The notes: generated by a model from the letters alone, not told the origin. A stretch of 64,000 bases of DNA from Candidatus Flexifilum affinis (GCA_016713325.1 JADJPJ010000006.1:310001-374000); one strand, 5' to 3'. Counted from the first letter of the stretch, positions 36,339-45,147 are shown. Numbers and translations: made by a program.

Positions 36339-37024
36339 GCGAAGAGGGGTTGCAGGTCCTCGTGATCGACGACGAGGTGCAGATACGCCGTTTTCTCCGC
36401 ATCAGCCTGGAGGCGAACGGTTATCATGCGCATGAAGCCGTCACAGGCGAAGAAGGGATCAGTAAGTCCGCGCTGCTCCGCCCCGACGTCATCATCCTCG
36501 ATATGGGCCTCCCGGACATGGACGGGTTGGACGTACTGCGCCGTATCCGAGAATGGTCGAAGACGCCGGTGATCATCCTGTCAGTGAGAAACACGGACAG
36601 CGACAAAGTGATGGTCCTCGACGCTGGCGCGGATGACTATCTGACCAAGCCATTCAGCACCGACGAACTGATGGCTCGCATTCGCGTCGCCGTGCGCCAT
36701 GCCACCCCCGCTGAGACAGCACCCATTTTTCGCGCCGGCGATTTGCAGGTCGACTTGACGCGGCGTCTGGTCACATTCAGGGGCGAGCCTGTGAAACTGA
36801 CTCCCACCGAATATGCATTGCTTAAGCTGATGATTCAACACGCCGGCAAGGTACTCACCCACCGGCAGATTCTCCGCGAGGTCTGGGGCCGCGAATACGA
36901 GAACGAAACGCATTATCTGCGGGTGTATTTCGCTCAGCTCCGTCAGAAAATTGAAGCAGATCCGGCCAGACCGACGCTCATCCTCACCGAGCCGGGTGTA
37001 GGCTACCGGCTGGTAGCAAACTGA
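36335..37024 (+). CDS. kdpE: KdpE, response regulator
   Basis: A 229-residue OmpR/PhoB-type regulator. TTG 36335 overlaps the kdpD stop; the site AAGGAGG lies 10 nt before. Receiver domain: acidic pair in VIDDEVQIRR, phosphoacceptor Asp56 in ILDMGLPDMDGLD, and Lys in DYLTKPFS. Winged-helix DNA-binding domain: LTPTEYALLKLMIQHAGKVL to HYLRVYFAQLRQKIE. It activates kdpFABC. Last gene of the kdp operon. Confidence 0.96.
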   Translation: MSEEGLQVLVIDDEVQIRRFLRISLEANGYHAHEAVTGEEGISKSALLRPDVIILDMGLPDMDGLDVLRRIREWSKTPVIILSVRNTDSDKVMVLDAGADDYLTKPFSTDELMARIRVAVRHATPAETAPIFRAGDLQVDLTRRLVTFRGEPVKLTPTEYALLKLMIQHAGKVLTHRQILREVWGREYENETHYLRVYFAQLRQKIEADPARPTLILTEPGVGYRLVAN

Positions 37025-37123
37025 CGGTTGTGGTTTGCACTTTTGACAGCGCCCCCGAAAAGCAGTATCTTGCGAAGCGTGTTCACCAGGTATTTTCCCG
37101 TCGCGCACGTGAGGGGTGTTAAC

Positions 37124-39112
37124 GTGAGCAGGCTGCAAGAAGGCGATCTTCTGTGGACTCCGTCCAGGGCCATAATTCGCGAGACCAACCTTGAGCGTTA
37201 CCGTCTCTGGCTGGCCTCGGCGCTCGGCGTGCAGGTCGATGACTACGCGCAGTTGTGGCTGTGGTCGGTTGATCACATCGAGACGTTCTGGGAGAGCCTA
37301 TTCACCTTCTTCCACCTGCGCACCTCCCAGCCCTGGTCGACGCCGCTGGTCAGGCGAGAGATGCCCGCGGCGCGCTGGTTCCCCGGTGTACGTCTCAATT
37401 ACGCGGAGAACATCTTCGCTCAGGCTACGGATGAGCGCCCTGCCCTGTTCTTCTCCGACGAGCGCGGCGTTGGCGAGAGTCTGGGCGCACTATCGTGGGC
37501 CGACCTGGCCGAACAGGTTCGCCGCACGGCACAGGCGCTTCAACGCGCAGGGGTAAAGCCAGACGACCGCGTGGCCGCCTACATCGGCAACATTCCAGAG
37601 GCCATGATTGCCATGCTGGCGACGGCAAGTCTCGGCGCCATCTGGTCGAGCTGTTCGCCTGATTTCGGCGCCCAGGGTGTACTCGACCGTTTCCAGCAGA
37701 TCGCGCCCAGGGTGTTGATCGCGGTTACGGGGTATCAGCACAACGGCAAAGTTTTTGACCGACGGGCCGTCATCGGCGAACTTCTCGACGCCCTGCCGAC
37801 GGTCCAGCAGGCGCTGATTCTGTCCTTTGACGGCATGGATCTCAGCACGCCTCGCGGTGTCGCCTGGGACGATGCCATGGCGCAGGCCAACTCGGCGCCC
37901 CACTGCTTCGAACAGGTGCCGTTCGAGCATCCGCTGTGGATTCTCTACTCTTCCGGCACCACCGGTCTGCCCAAGCCAATCGTCCACGGGCATGGCGGCA
38001 TGCTGCTGGAACATGCAAAAGCCACCATCTTTCACAACGATCTCAAGCCAGGCGATTGCTTCTTCTGGTACACCAGCACGGGCTGGATGATGTGGAACTA
38101 CCAGATCGGCGCCCTGCTCTCCGGCGCATCGATCATCCTCTACAACGGCAGCCCGACCTATCCCCACTTCGATGCACTCTTCCAGCTCGCGGAACGCTCT
38201 GGCATGACCTATTTCGGGACGTCCGCGGCGTTCGTCTCAGCCTGCATCAAGACAGGCATTCACCCCAACCAGAAATATGACCTCTCGCGCATCCGCGGCG
38301 TCGGTTCGACCGGCTCCCCACTCAGCGTCGAGGGTTTCGAATGGATCTACGAGAATATCAACCGAGATCTGGCGCTGGAGTCGCTGAGCGGAGGCACCGA
38401 TCTGTGCACCGCCTTCGTCGGCGGGGTGCGCACGCAGCCGATCTACGCGGGTGAGCTCCAGGGCCGGTCGCTGGGCGCCAGCATCCATGCCTATGACGAG
38501 GCGGGTCAGGCTCGCATCGACGAAGTCGGCGAACTGGTGATCACACAGCCGATGCCGTCCATGCCGATCGCCTTCTGGAACGACGCCGACATGAGCCGCT
38601 ACCGGGCCAGCTACTTCGACATGTATCCTGGAGTCTGGCGCCATGGTGATTGGATCCGCATCAACAGCCGCGGCGGCTGCGTGATCTATGGCCGGTCAGA
38701 TTCGACCATTAACCGGCAGGGCATCCGCATGGGCACCGCCGAACTGTACCGCATCATCGAATCCTTCAGCGACGTAGTCGACAGCCTGATCGTCGATCTG
38801 GAGATGCTGGGTCGGGAGTCGCGCCTGCTTCTCTTCGTAGTGCTCAAGGAGGGCGCGGAACTGACCGACGGGTTCAAGCGGCAGATCATTCAGAAGCTGC
38901 GCAGCGACATCTCGCCGCGCCATGTGCCGGATGAGATCCTCCGGATCAACGCGGTGCCGTACACACTGAGTGGCAAGAAGATGGAAGTGCCCATCCGCAA
39001 GATCCTGCTCGGCTTCGACGTGGACATAGCGGTCAAACCGAGCGCCATGCGAAACCCGGAGACGCTCGACTTCTTTCTGAACTACGCCCGGCAGCAGCGC
39101 AGCAAGGAATAA
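37124..39112 (+). CDS. Acetoacetyl-CoA synthetase
   Basis: A 662-residue adenylate-forming enzyme. GTG 37124 is preceded by GAGGGG; the longer reading from 37028 adds an unrelated segment. ATP/AMP motif LYSSGTTGLPKPIVHGHGGM near residue 285, GSTGSPLS and SGGTDL in the core, GRSDSTINRQGIRMGTAELY near 525, and the catalytic Lys in YTLSGKKMEVPIRK. The N-terminal LWTPS...YRLWLAS and the W-rich segment fit AacS rather than acetyl-CoA synthetase. It activates acetoacetate (or a similar short 3-oxo or 3-hydroxy acid) to the CoA ester, linking polyhydroxybutyrate or ketone-body turnover to metabolism. Confidence 0.9.
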   Translation: MSRLQEGDLLWTPSRAIIRETNLERYRLWLASALGVQVDDYAQLWLWSVDHIETFWESLFTFFHLRTSQPWSTPLVRREMPAARWFPGVRLNYAENIFAQATDERPALFFSDERGVGESLGALSWADLAEQVRRTAQALQRAGVKPDDRVAAYIGNIPEAMIAMLATASLGAIWSSCSPDFGAQGVLDRFQQIAPRVLIAVTGYQHNGKVFDRRAVIGELLDALPTVQQALILSFDGMDLSTPRGVAWDDAMAQANSAPHCFEQVPFEHPLWILYSSGTTGLPKPIVHGHGGMLLEHAKATIFHNDLKPGDCFFWYTSTGWMMWNYQIGALLSGASIILYNGSPTYPHFDALFQLAERSGMTYFGTSAAFVSACIKTGIHPNQKYDLSRIRGVGSTGSPLSVEGFEWIYENINRDLALESLSGGTDLCTAFVGGVRTQPIYAGELQGRSLGASIHAYDEAGQARIDEVGELVITQPMPSMPIAFWNDADMSRYRASYFDMYPGVWRHGDWIRINSRGGCVIYGRSDSTINRQGIRMGTAELYRIIESFSDVVDSLIVDLEMLGRESRLLLFVVLKEGAELTDGFKRQIIQKLRSDISPRHVPDEILRINAVPYTLSGKKMEVPIRKILLGFDVDIAVKPSAMRNPETLDFFLNYARQQRSKE

Positions 39113-39116
39113 GACG

Positions 39117-39773
39117 TTGGCCAGGACGCAGCGCGAGATCATCGAGGAGTATTTCCGCCGTGGGGATTTCACCGGCTGGTTCGAGGCGATCTACCAGAAT
39201 GCGGACGGCAACCCATTGGCCGTTCCCTGGGCACGAATGTCGCCCCACCCGGATCTGATGGCGTGGTTAAGTCGTCAACAAGCTGTGGCAGGAAAAACCG
39301 CGCTCGTCGTCGGCTGCGGCCTGGGCGACGACGCGGAAGCTCTTTCCGCGCACGGCTACGACGTCACCGCCTTTGATATCTCGGCGGAGGCCATCCGCTG
39401 GTGCGTCCAGCGCTTCCAGGACAGCCGGGCGACTTACGCCGCGCACGATCTGTTTGCCATGCCTGCCGAGTTGCGCCGACGCTTCGATTTCGTCCTGGAG
39501 AGCAACACCCTGCAATCCCTCCCCTGGCAGTTGAACGCCTCTGCCGTCGAGCACATCGCCGGTACCGTCGCGGCACAGGGCATGCTGATGGTGCTCTGCC
39601 TGGGGCGCGATCCGCATGAGGCACGCCGCGGCATCCCCTGGCCGCAGTCGCGCGACGAATTGGACCAGTTTGTCCAGCATGGACTGCAAGAACGGTCCTT
39701 CGAGGATCTGCGAGACGATGGTTTTCGTCGTTTTCGGGCGATCTATCGCGCACCTGACCGGGACTCTGGCTAG
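39117..39773 (+). CDS. Class I SAM-dependent methyltransferase
   Basis: A 218-residue protein starting at TTG 39117, only 4 bp after the previous stop. Motif I is ALVVGCGLGDDAEALSAHGY, followed by VTAFDISAEAIRWCVQRFQD (motif II acidic residue) and LFAMPAELRRRFDFVLESNT. The group resembles thiopurine- or thiol-methyltransferase-like proteins. Probably co-translated with the acetoacetyl-CoA synthetase, although the chemical link is not clear. Substrate unknown. Confidence 0.86.
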   Translation: MARTQREIIEEYFRRGDFTGWFEAIYQNADGNPLAVPWARMSPHPDLMAWLSRQQAVAGKTALVVGCGLGDDAEALSAHGYDVTAFDISAEAIRWCVQRFQDSRATYAAHDLFAMPAELRRRFDFVLESNTLQSLPWQLNASAVEHIAGTVAAQGMLMVLCLGRDPHEARRGIPWPQSRDELDQFVQHGLQERSFEDLRDDGFRRFRAIYRAPDRDSG

Positions 39774-39889
39774 GACTGGCTCTTGACCCCTCTTCGCTTG
39801 TCCGGGATGATGTCCTGAGCGCATGTGAGCAGTTGCTGAGGTTCACGCGGCGTGACTGAATAGACCTGCATAAGGAGTAAGAGCCAGCA

Positions 39890-40459
39890 ATGAAGGTTGG
39901 CGTATTGGCATTGCAAGGCGCATTCATTGAGCATGTGAAGAAACTGCGCGATCTCGGCGCAGAGGCCGTGGAAGTCCGCCTACCCGAGCAGCTTCAGGAT
40001 CTCGATGCCCTGATCATCCCTGGCGGTGAAAGCACCACCATCGGCAAGCTGGCGACCAGCTACGGCCTCATCGAGCCTCTGCGTGAGTTCGCGCGCGAGA
40101 AGCCGACCTGGGGCACGTGCGCCGGCATGATCTTCCTGGCCAAGGACATCGGCATCGACCGGCAGCCGGTGCTGGGGCTGATGGACATCACCGTCAACCG
40201 CAATGCCTTCGGTCGGCAGGTGGATAGCTTCGAGACCGATCTCCACATCAAACAGATTGGCGAGGCGCCCTTCCACGCGGTCTTCATTCGAGCGCCTGTC
40301 GTGACCGGCGTGCGAGACAACGTCGAGGTGCTCGCCACACTCGACGATGGGCGTATTGTGGCGGTGGAAGAGAATCACTTGCTGGCAACAGCCTTCCATC
40401 CGGAGCTGACAGCCGACCTCCGACTGCACGAGTATTTTCTCAACAGGGTGCGTAAATAA
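39890..40459 (+). CDS. pdxT: Pyridoxal 5'-phosphate synthase glutaminase subunit PdxT
   Basis: A 189-residue class I glutamine amidotransferase. IIPGGESTTIGKL near residue 45, nucleophile Cys77 in WGTCAGMIFLA, and the His-x-Glu pair in ATAFHPELTADLRLHEYFLN are all present. A strong site AAGGAGTAAGAG precedes the start. PdxT supplies ammonia to PdxS in the ribose-5-phosphate-dependent vitamin B6 route. PdxS is not in the window, which is unusual because the two are normally adjacent. Confidence 0.96.
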   Translation: MKVGVLALQGAFIEHVKKLRDLGAEAVEVRLPEQLQDLDALIIPGGESTTIGKLATSYGLIEPLREFAREKPTWGTCAGMIFLAKDIGIDRQPVLGLMDITVNRNAFGRQVDSFETDLHIKQIGEAPFHAVFIRAPVVTGVRDNVEVLATLDDGRIVAVEENHLLATAFHPELTADLRLHEYFLNRVRK

Positions 40460-40574
40460 GGGCTCATTTTGAGCGTAAATTTGCCGTTTGCATTCCCTGA
40501 GAACATGCTACAATACGCGCGCTTTGCGCTACAATGGCTTTAGTTCATCTGACACGCCAACAGGTGATGATGCA

Positions 40575-40793
40575 ATGATTGACGATGCGCTGTTTCTGGA
40601 TCGTGTCGATTTTGGAGACGATGGGGACGAGATGATCGACGACGATGAATTCCTCGAGGATGAATTCGAGGACGACGAGTTCGAAGATGAGTACGAAGAT
40701 GACGAGTACTACGACGACGATGATGAATTCGAGGACGATGACTACTACGACGAAGAAGAGGAAGACGACTATTACGACGAAGAAGACGAGTAG
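40575..40793 (+). CDS. Extremely acidic small protein
   Basis: A 72-residue protein from ATG 40575 (the longer reading from 40488 is not needed). By count 47 of 72 residues are Asp or Glu and only one is basic (Arg10); most others are Tyr and Phe, arranged as DDEFEDEYEDDEYY-like runs. The predicted charge is near -46. It would be disordered and could bind metal ions or basic proteins. It resembles the acidic tail of RNA polymerase delta but lacks its folded domain. The coding sequence is GA-rich, so a non-coding low-complexity origin cannot be excluded. It is 17 bp from the next gene. Confidence 0.6.
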   Translation: MIDDALFLDRVDFGDDGDEMIDDDEFLEDEFEDDEFEDEYEDDEYYDDDDEFEDDDYYDEEEEDDYYDEEDE

Positions 40794-40810
40794 ACCGCGA
40801 AGATCGCGCG

Positions 40811-41788
40811 ATGCGTAGAATTCTGTTGCTTGTCGGGCTGCTGCTGACCGGAGTCGGTGTTTTCGCCCAGAGCGATGCATCGGTCACTCTAATCGGGCTG
40901 CTTCAGGCCGGCGATTTTCGTGCGCTGACCGTTTCAAACGACGATCGTTATCTTCTCGTCACGGACGCGGCAACGAACCAGATTCGCATCTACGAATTGA
41001 GCGACCTCGCCGATCCGCCGCTCATTACCAGCGTCGCAGTCGAAGGCATCCCGACCGGGATTGCCTCGGCGCGCGGTTTTCTCCTGGTTGCCACCCGGTC
41101 AGGGGAAGGCGCCGGCACGATCGAGATACTCGCCCCTGACCGCTACAGTTCTGATTCTCCGTACGCGGCAGGCAATAACTTTGTCGATCTCCCCTTTGAG
41201 ATTGAAGACATCATCGTCTCGACCGATCAGGATTATGCAATTGCAGTGGGCAGGGAGCGTTTCTCCCTGCTCCGCCTGCGTTCGGCCGACGAAATTGATG
41301 CGCGCAACTTCAATGCCGCCCTCTCTGCGGCGGCCATTTCTTCCGGCGTACTGTATTCTGCACAGGGCAGCGTCCTGAGCGCCGCTCGGCTGGATGACAT
41401 GTCTGTCTCTCGCGAGACCACCTCGCTCGAACTCGGCGCTCCCATCGTCGCCCTCGCCATCAGCGAGAACGGCCAGCTCGGCGCTATCGCTCTGGAAAAC
41501 GGTGACATCAGCTTCTTTGATCCCGAGGCCTTCACCATGCTCAGCACGGTTTCTGCCGGCGGACCGCCCTCGGAACTCCAGTTTATTGCCTCAGACGCTG
41601 GCCCTCGCCTGGTCGCCGCGGTGCAGGGAGAGTCCGCGCTGCGGCTCTTCGACATCTCGCAGCCGGAAGCCGTCGTCGCCCAGGAGGCGCAGATTTCGCT
41701 GGATGGAAGCATCGTCGGGCTGACCGGTTTTGCCAATCACGTCATCGCGACCGATGGCAGTACCATCGGCATTTTCGAGCTCCCCTAA
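40811..41788 (+). CDS. Secreted beta-propeller-like protein
   Basis: A 325-residue protein with a signal peptide (MRRILLLVGLLLTGVGVFAQ). The rest is made of repeated strands such as LTVSNDDRYLLVTDAATNQI and ALAISENGQLGAIALENGDI, as in LVIVD/WD-like propellers. No catalytic residues are visible. It may bind a surface partner. The function is not deducible, and it may share a transcript with the acidic gene just upstream. Confidence 0.7.
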   Translation: MRRILLLVGLLLTGVGVFAQSDASVTLIGLLQAGDFRALTVSNDDRYLLVTDAATNQIRIYELSDLADPPLITSVAVEGIPTGIASARGFLLVATRSGEGAGTIEILAPDRYSSDSPYAAGNNFVDLPFEIEDIIVSTDQDYAIAVGRERFSLLRLRSADEIDARNFNAALSAAAISSGVLYSAQGSVLSAARLDDMSVSRETTSLELGAPIVALAISENGQLGAIALENGDISFFDPEAFTMLSTVSAGGPPSELQFIASDAGPRLVAAVQGESALRLFDISQPEAVVAQEAQISLDGSIVGLTGFANHVIATDGSTIGIFELP

Positions 41789-42128
41789 CCCCCCGTTTTC
41801 AGAAGCTTTGTGGTTTACAACGCCCTGATTTGGGAGTAAAGTAAGTGAGGTCGTCGGCTGCGCCGACGACTATTCAGGTATATACAGAGGTGATTTCCTC
41901 AATGAATGCTGGCAGTAGTAACGAACAGTTGCCTTCGTTAACTGGCGGCGATAGCGTTCTCCCGCGCATCTAGTCCTCACAAAGCTTACTGAGGCCGCGC
42001 GGCACACTGTCGCCGACCCCGCCGTGCGGGGATACCCAGTAAGCGAAAGCCCTGTTCCAGAAGAACCTTCGTCCTTGCAGCCGCGCTGACCAGCGCCGGC
42101 TGGTTGTTCTTTCTGGAGGGAATGCACG
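41789..42128. other. Intergenic region before DUF1003 gene, 340 bp
   Basis: It contains no ORF of interest. Its second half is GC-rich and strongly foldable (see 41984-42052) and ends in a good ribosome binding site (GGAGGG) before 42129. The first half is AT-richer and may hold the promoter. Confidence 0.5.
41984..42052 (+). ncRNA. Candidate structured leader RNA upstream of DUF1003 gene
   Basis: GCTTACTG (41984-41991) pairs exactly with CAGTAAGC (42037-42044), enclosing smaller hairpins: GCCGC/GCGGC and CCCCGC-CGT-GCGGGG. A GCGAAAGC stretch (GNRA-like loop) follows at once. The nested, compact layout about 80 nt before the start suggests a cis-acting RNA. I compared it by eye with the M-box, yybP-ykoY, TPP and cobalamin types and found no match. 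Confidence 0.4.
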
Positions 42129-42773
42129 ATGTACAACGATCTGCTCCTGAACCGGCTCGTTGCGCCCACGGATTCCGAAGACGCTCAGATCGATGATCTC
42201 ATCACCGAGATCGAGGAGCTGGACAACCTGCTCAGCCCGGAAGCGCAAGATCTCATTCGCGATCTGCGCCCTCACATCGTCACCGATGACGTTTACGAAG
42301 GCATCGATGAGAAGGCGTCTTTTGGCGACCGGGTGGCCGACCGGCTGAGCTCGCTCGCAGGCAGCTGGAAGTTCATCCTGTCTTTCATGTTTCTGATGGC
42401 GATTTGGGTCGGCTACAATGCTTACCTCGGAGGCCAGGCGTTCGATCCCTTCCCCTTCATTCTGCTGAACCTGGCGCTGAGCACCCTGGCCGCGCTGCAG
42501 GCGCCGGTCATCCTCATGTCGCAGAACCGGCAGTCGGCCAAAGACCGCGCCGTTGCCGAGAACGACTTTCAAGTCAACCTGAAGAATGAGGTCGAAATCG
42601 CCGACCTCCATCGTAAAATTGACTCGCTGACCGATGTCCTGACCATGCAGACGCGTCTGGTGAATGCGCTGGTCGAGGCTCGTCGCAAGGAGCTGAACGC
42701 TACCGTCCGCCTCATCGAGCACTCGCGCGGCGCCGAGCCGGCGAACGGCGGACATCTGGCTACCACCCCCTGA
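42129..42773 (+). CDS. DUF1003 membrane protein
   Basis: A 214-residue protein preceded by GGAGGG. The DUF1003 core is visible: FGDRVADRLSSLAGSWKFIL then WVGYNAYLGGQAFDPFPFILLN, with two membrane helices, followed by QAPVILMSQNRQSAKDRAVAENDF and a C-terminal coiled-coil with basic residues. The family is widespread and of unknown function, sometimes with magnesium or membrane-stress genes. An RNA structure precedes it and a clear terminator follows. Confidence 0.88.
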   Translation: MYNDLLLNRLVAPTDSEDAQIDDLITEIEELDNLLSPEAQDLIRDLRPHIVTDDVYEGIDEKASFGDRVADRLSSLAGSWKFILSFMFLMAIWVGYNAYLGGQAFDPFPFILLNLALSTLAALQAPVILMSQNRQSAKDRAVAENDFQVNLKNEVEIADLHRKIDSLTDVLTMQTRLVNALVEARRKELNATVRLIEHSRGAEPANGGHLATTP

Positions 42774-42798
42774 GCTTGACCTCGCTGACAGAATCAAT

Positions 42799-42833
42799 CG
42801 GGTGACATTTCTCGCAGGAATGTCACCCGTTTT
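42799..42833 (+). terminator. Rho-independent terminator after DUF1003
   Basis: CGGGTGACATT (42799-42809) pairs exactly with AATGTCACCCG (42819-42829) around a 9-nt loop, followed by TTTT and, after GG, another TTTT. It lies 26 bp after the stop codon. Confidence 0.85.
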
Positions 42834-42890
42834 GGTTTTGCGCCGGGAATTCAGTGTTCTAGGTCCGCCATTGGCCGAATCGCCAGTCAC

Positions 42891-43421
42891 CTAGTCCCAG
42901 ACGATGTCGTACACCGTCGGTGCGTCGAAAGTCTCACCGGGAATCGGTGTGATCGTGAACCGCGATCCAGCCGGCCGGAACCGCTGGACGCCTCCCCAGA
43001 CGATGCCGTAGCAGAGGTCTTCCGGATATGGCCCTTCATGGTACACGCGCATATGCCTCGGGCCGAGTTCTTCAGATATCCAACCCACTTCGCTCACATT
43101 GCGGTGATGCATCTGATAGACCGCGCCCAATGAGCCCAGAACCGTCTGAATGGAGTCGATCTGAGGGGGCATGGTCGTCATTTCCATGACTTTGATCCCA
43201 ATCGACACAAGGGACTCGCTGACGTTGACGGTCCCCTGACCGATTTCTGCAAGCACACTCAGCATCGTCTGGTGCGGCCACCACTCGGTTGCCTGAATGT
43301 CTGTCAGACTGTGTTTTTCCAGAACATCCTTGATCTCGTCGTAGCGAATACAATTGAGGTAGCCTTGGATGGAGTCGCCGCTCACCTGCGCGTTCGGTGT
43401 TGATGCCACGAATTTCGTCAT
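42891..43421 (-). CDS. Protein of unknown function (176 residues)
   Basis: A cytoplasmic-looking protein with no signal peptide. It has a C-terminal segment RVYHEGPYPEDLCYGIVWGG that recalls the proline/cysteine part of V4R/heme-NO-binding-like domains, where Cys lies in a similar place, and a preceding helical part (SLVSIGIKVMEMTTMPPQID, then LGAVYQMHHRN). I do not recognise it with confidence. It is a single gene on the minus strand, with an AT-rich region upstream. Confidence 0.55.
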   Translation of the reverse strand: MTKFVASTPNAQVSGDSIQGYLNCIRYDEIKDVLEKHSLTDIQATEWWPHQTMLSVLAEIGQGTVNVSESLVSIGIKVMEMTTMPPQIDSIQTVLGSLGAVYQMHHRNVSEVGWISEELGPRHMRVYHEGPYPEDLCYGIVWGGVQRFRPAGSRFTITPIPGETFDAPTVYDIVWD

Positions 43422-43745
43422 TGCCGTCCTATCCTTATATGCTCCAGTGTCTCAAGGAGTGTCTCTCAATCAAGGCAATTGTATTGAGAAAGCCTAGATA
43501 TATGATGCAACATGAATAGAATTTTAATCATTAAGATCTTAGAACCTGTCTTACGTTCGGCCGGAAGCAGTTGTCGGCCTGGGTGAGCAACCCTGGCTAT
43601 TCACTGCGCCCAAAAAGAGGTACCTCTATCAGGATGAGGAATCGCCCAGCGCCACAATGACAACGAGGTCTTGCAGCGGAGAGAACTCCGCTGCAAGACC
43701 TCGTGCTTATGGTCCGAAAGCTGTCTGGAATGCGATCGACGCAGT
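43422..43745. other. Intergenic region, 324 bp
   Basis: The left 110 bp are AT-rich and should contain the promoter of the minus-strand gene ending at 42891. The right part holds the long perfect hairpin at 43663-43704. No gene is seen. Confidence 0.5.
43663..43704. terminator. Perfect 19-bp hairpin downstream of FAD oxidase
   Basis: ACGAGGTCTTGCAGCGGAG (43663-43681) and its exact reverse complement (43686-43704) are separated by AGAA. It lies 41 bp past the stop of the minus-strand FAD oxidase gene. No T-tract follows in either direction. It may act as a terminator or mRNA 3'-end stabiliser, or be a mobile palindromic repeat; only this copy is seen in the window. Confidence 0.6.
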
Positions 43746-45137
43746 TTACGGGGTGATGGCCGGGAAGATTTTGCCAGGGTTCAGAATGCCCTTGGGATCG
43801 AGCGACGCCTTGATCGTGCGCATGACGTCAAGCGACTCGCCGTGCTCCTGGGCCATGTAAGCGATTTTGCCCAGACCCACGCCGTGCTCCCCCGTCGCTG
43901 TACCGCCGAGCTCGATGGCGCGCGACACGACCTTCTTGTTCATCGCCATGGCGCGTTGGTATTCCGCCTCGTCAGCATACGGGAATTCGACATGCACGTT
44001 GCCATCACCTGCGTGCCCGATCATGTAGGTCGTCAGCCGATACTCCTCCCGGAGTTCTTCGACGTAGCCGATGAGCGCCGGGTAACTGCTGATCGGGACC
44101 GCCACGTCGTTGATGAAGAACTTCCGGTCCGGGTGCGAACGCACCATGATCTCGTAGGAGTGGTGCCGGGCGTGCCACAGCTTCTTGCGCTCGGAGGGAT
44201 CGGTGGTAGCGCGGAAGCTGATCGCGCCCATTTCCTCGCAAATCTCCCGCACGATTTCTAGCCCGGCGTCCAGACTGGCTTCCTGAGCGGCGTGGAACTC
44301 CATGAACAGCGTCGGGTAGTCGGCAAGATCGACGCCTTCCGCTTCGCGCAGCATACGACAGTGCGCCGCGTCGACCAGTTCCAGGGCAGCCGGGTCCAGC
44401 CCACTGCCGCGTACAGCGACGACCGTCTCGACGGCAGCCTTCACGTCAGCGAAAGCCGTGACGACGGCGCTCATGTGCACGGGAATCGGCACGAGCTTGA
44501 GCGTGGCCTCGGTGATCACGCCGAGCGTTCCCTCGCTGCCGACGAACAGGTGCAGCAGGTCATAGCCGGAGGACTGCTTGACCGACCGAGAGCCGATATT
44601 GATCAGGCGGCCATCAGCCAGTGCCACCTGCATCTTGAGGACATTGTCTTTACTCGCGCCATAACGCACCGTCCGGATGCCGGCGGCATTGTTGGCCAGC
44701 ATGCCGCCCACCGAGGCATTCGCGCCTGGATCGGGCGGGAAGAACAGGCCTGTACGCGCAAGCTGCTGGTTCAGATCCTTATGGCCAATACCCGGTTGTA
44801 CCACGACCTGGAAGTCGTCGGCATAGACGTGAAGGATGCGATTCATGCGTTCCAGCGACAGCAGCACGCCACCGAAGAGCGGGATGGAATTGCCCTCCAG
44901 CCCGGTGCCGACCCCCCAGGGGGTGACTGGAATGCAGGCCTCGTTGGCCAGCCGCAGCACAGCGGCCACGCGCTCCGCTTCGGTCGGGTAGACCACGACA
45001 TCCGGCAGATGCGCCGTGTGGTGCGACTGGTCGCGCGAGTGAAGTTCGCGCTCGGCATGCGCTGTGCTTACCGCTTCCTGACCGACTATCGCCTCAAGCT
45101 GCGCGACGAACTCGGGAGTTACTGCATTGAAATCCAT
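43746..45137 (-). CDS. FAD-linked oxidase, GlcD/D-lactate dehydrogenase type
   Basis: A 463-residue flavoprotein from ATG 45137 (site AGGAGAG before it). FAD-binding PCMH domain: VVVYPTEAERVAAVLRLANE, PVTPWGVGTGLEGNSIPLFG, PDPGANASVGGMLANNAAGI and GYDLLHLFVGSEGTLGVITE. C-terminal FAD-oxidase domain ends with IGHAGDGNVHVEFPY and GTATGEHGVGLGKIAYM, the usual catalytic His region. It oxidises D-2-hydroxy acids such as D-lactate or glycolate. No iron-sulfur partner (GlcF) is nearby. It is coupled closely to the lyase-like gene 10 bp upstream. Confidence 0.93.
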   Translation of the reverse strand: MDFNAVTPEFVAQLEAIVGQEAVSTAHAERELHSRDQSHHTAHLPDVVVYPTEAERVAAVLRLANEACIPVTPWGVGTGLEGNSIPLFGGVLLSLERMNRILHVYADDFQVVVQPGIGHKDLNQQLARTGLFFPPDPGANASVGGMLANNAAGIRTVRYGASKDNVLKMQVALADGRLINIGSRSVKQSSGYDLLHLFVGSEGTLGVITEATLKLVPIPVHMSAVVTAFADVKAAVETVVAVRGSGLDPAALELVDAAHCRMLREAEGVDLADYPTLFMEFHAAQEASLDAGLEIVREICEEMGAISFRATTDPSERKKLWHARHHSYEIMVRSHPDRKFFINDVAVPISSYPALIGYVEELREEYRLTTYMIGHAGDGNVHVEFPYADEAEYQRAMAMNKKVVSRAIELGGTATGEHGVGLGKIAYMAQEHGESLDVMRTIKASLDPKGILNPGKIFPAITP

Positions 45138-45147
45138 GAAGACTCTC

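Noticed and set aside
41984..42052. M-box (Mg2+) or yybP-ykoY (Mn2+) riboswitch
   Set aside because: The conserved cores of these classes were not found by eye; kept only as an unclassified structured leader.
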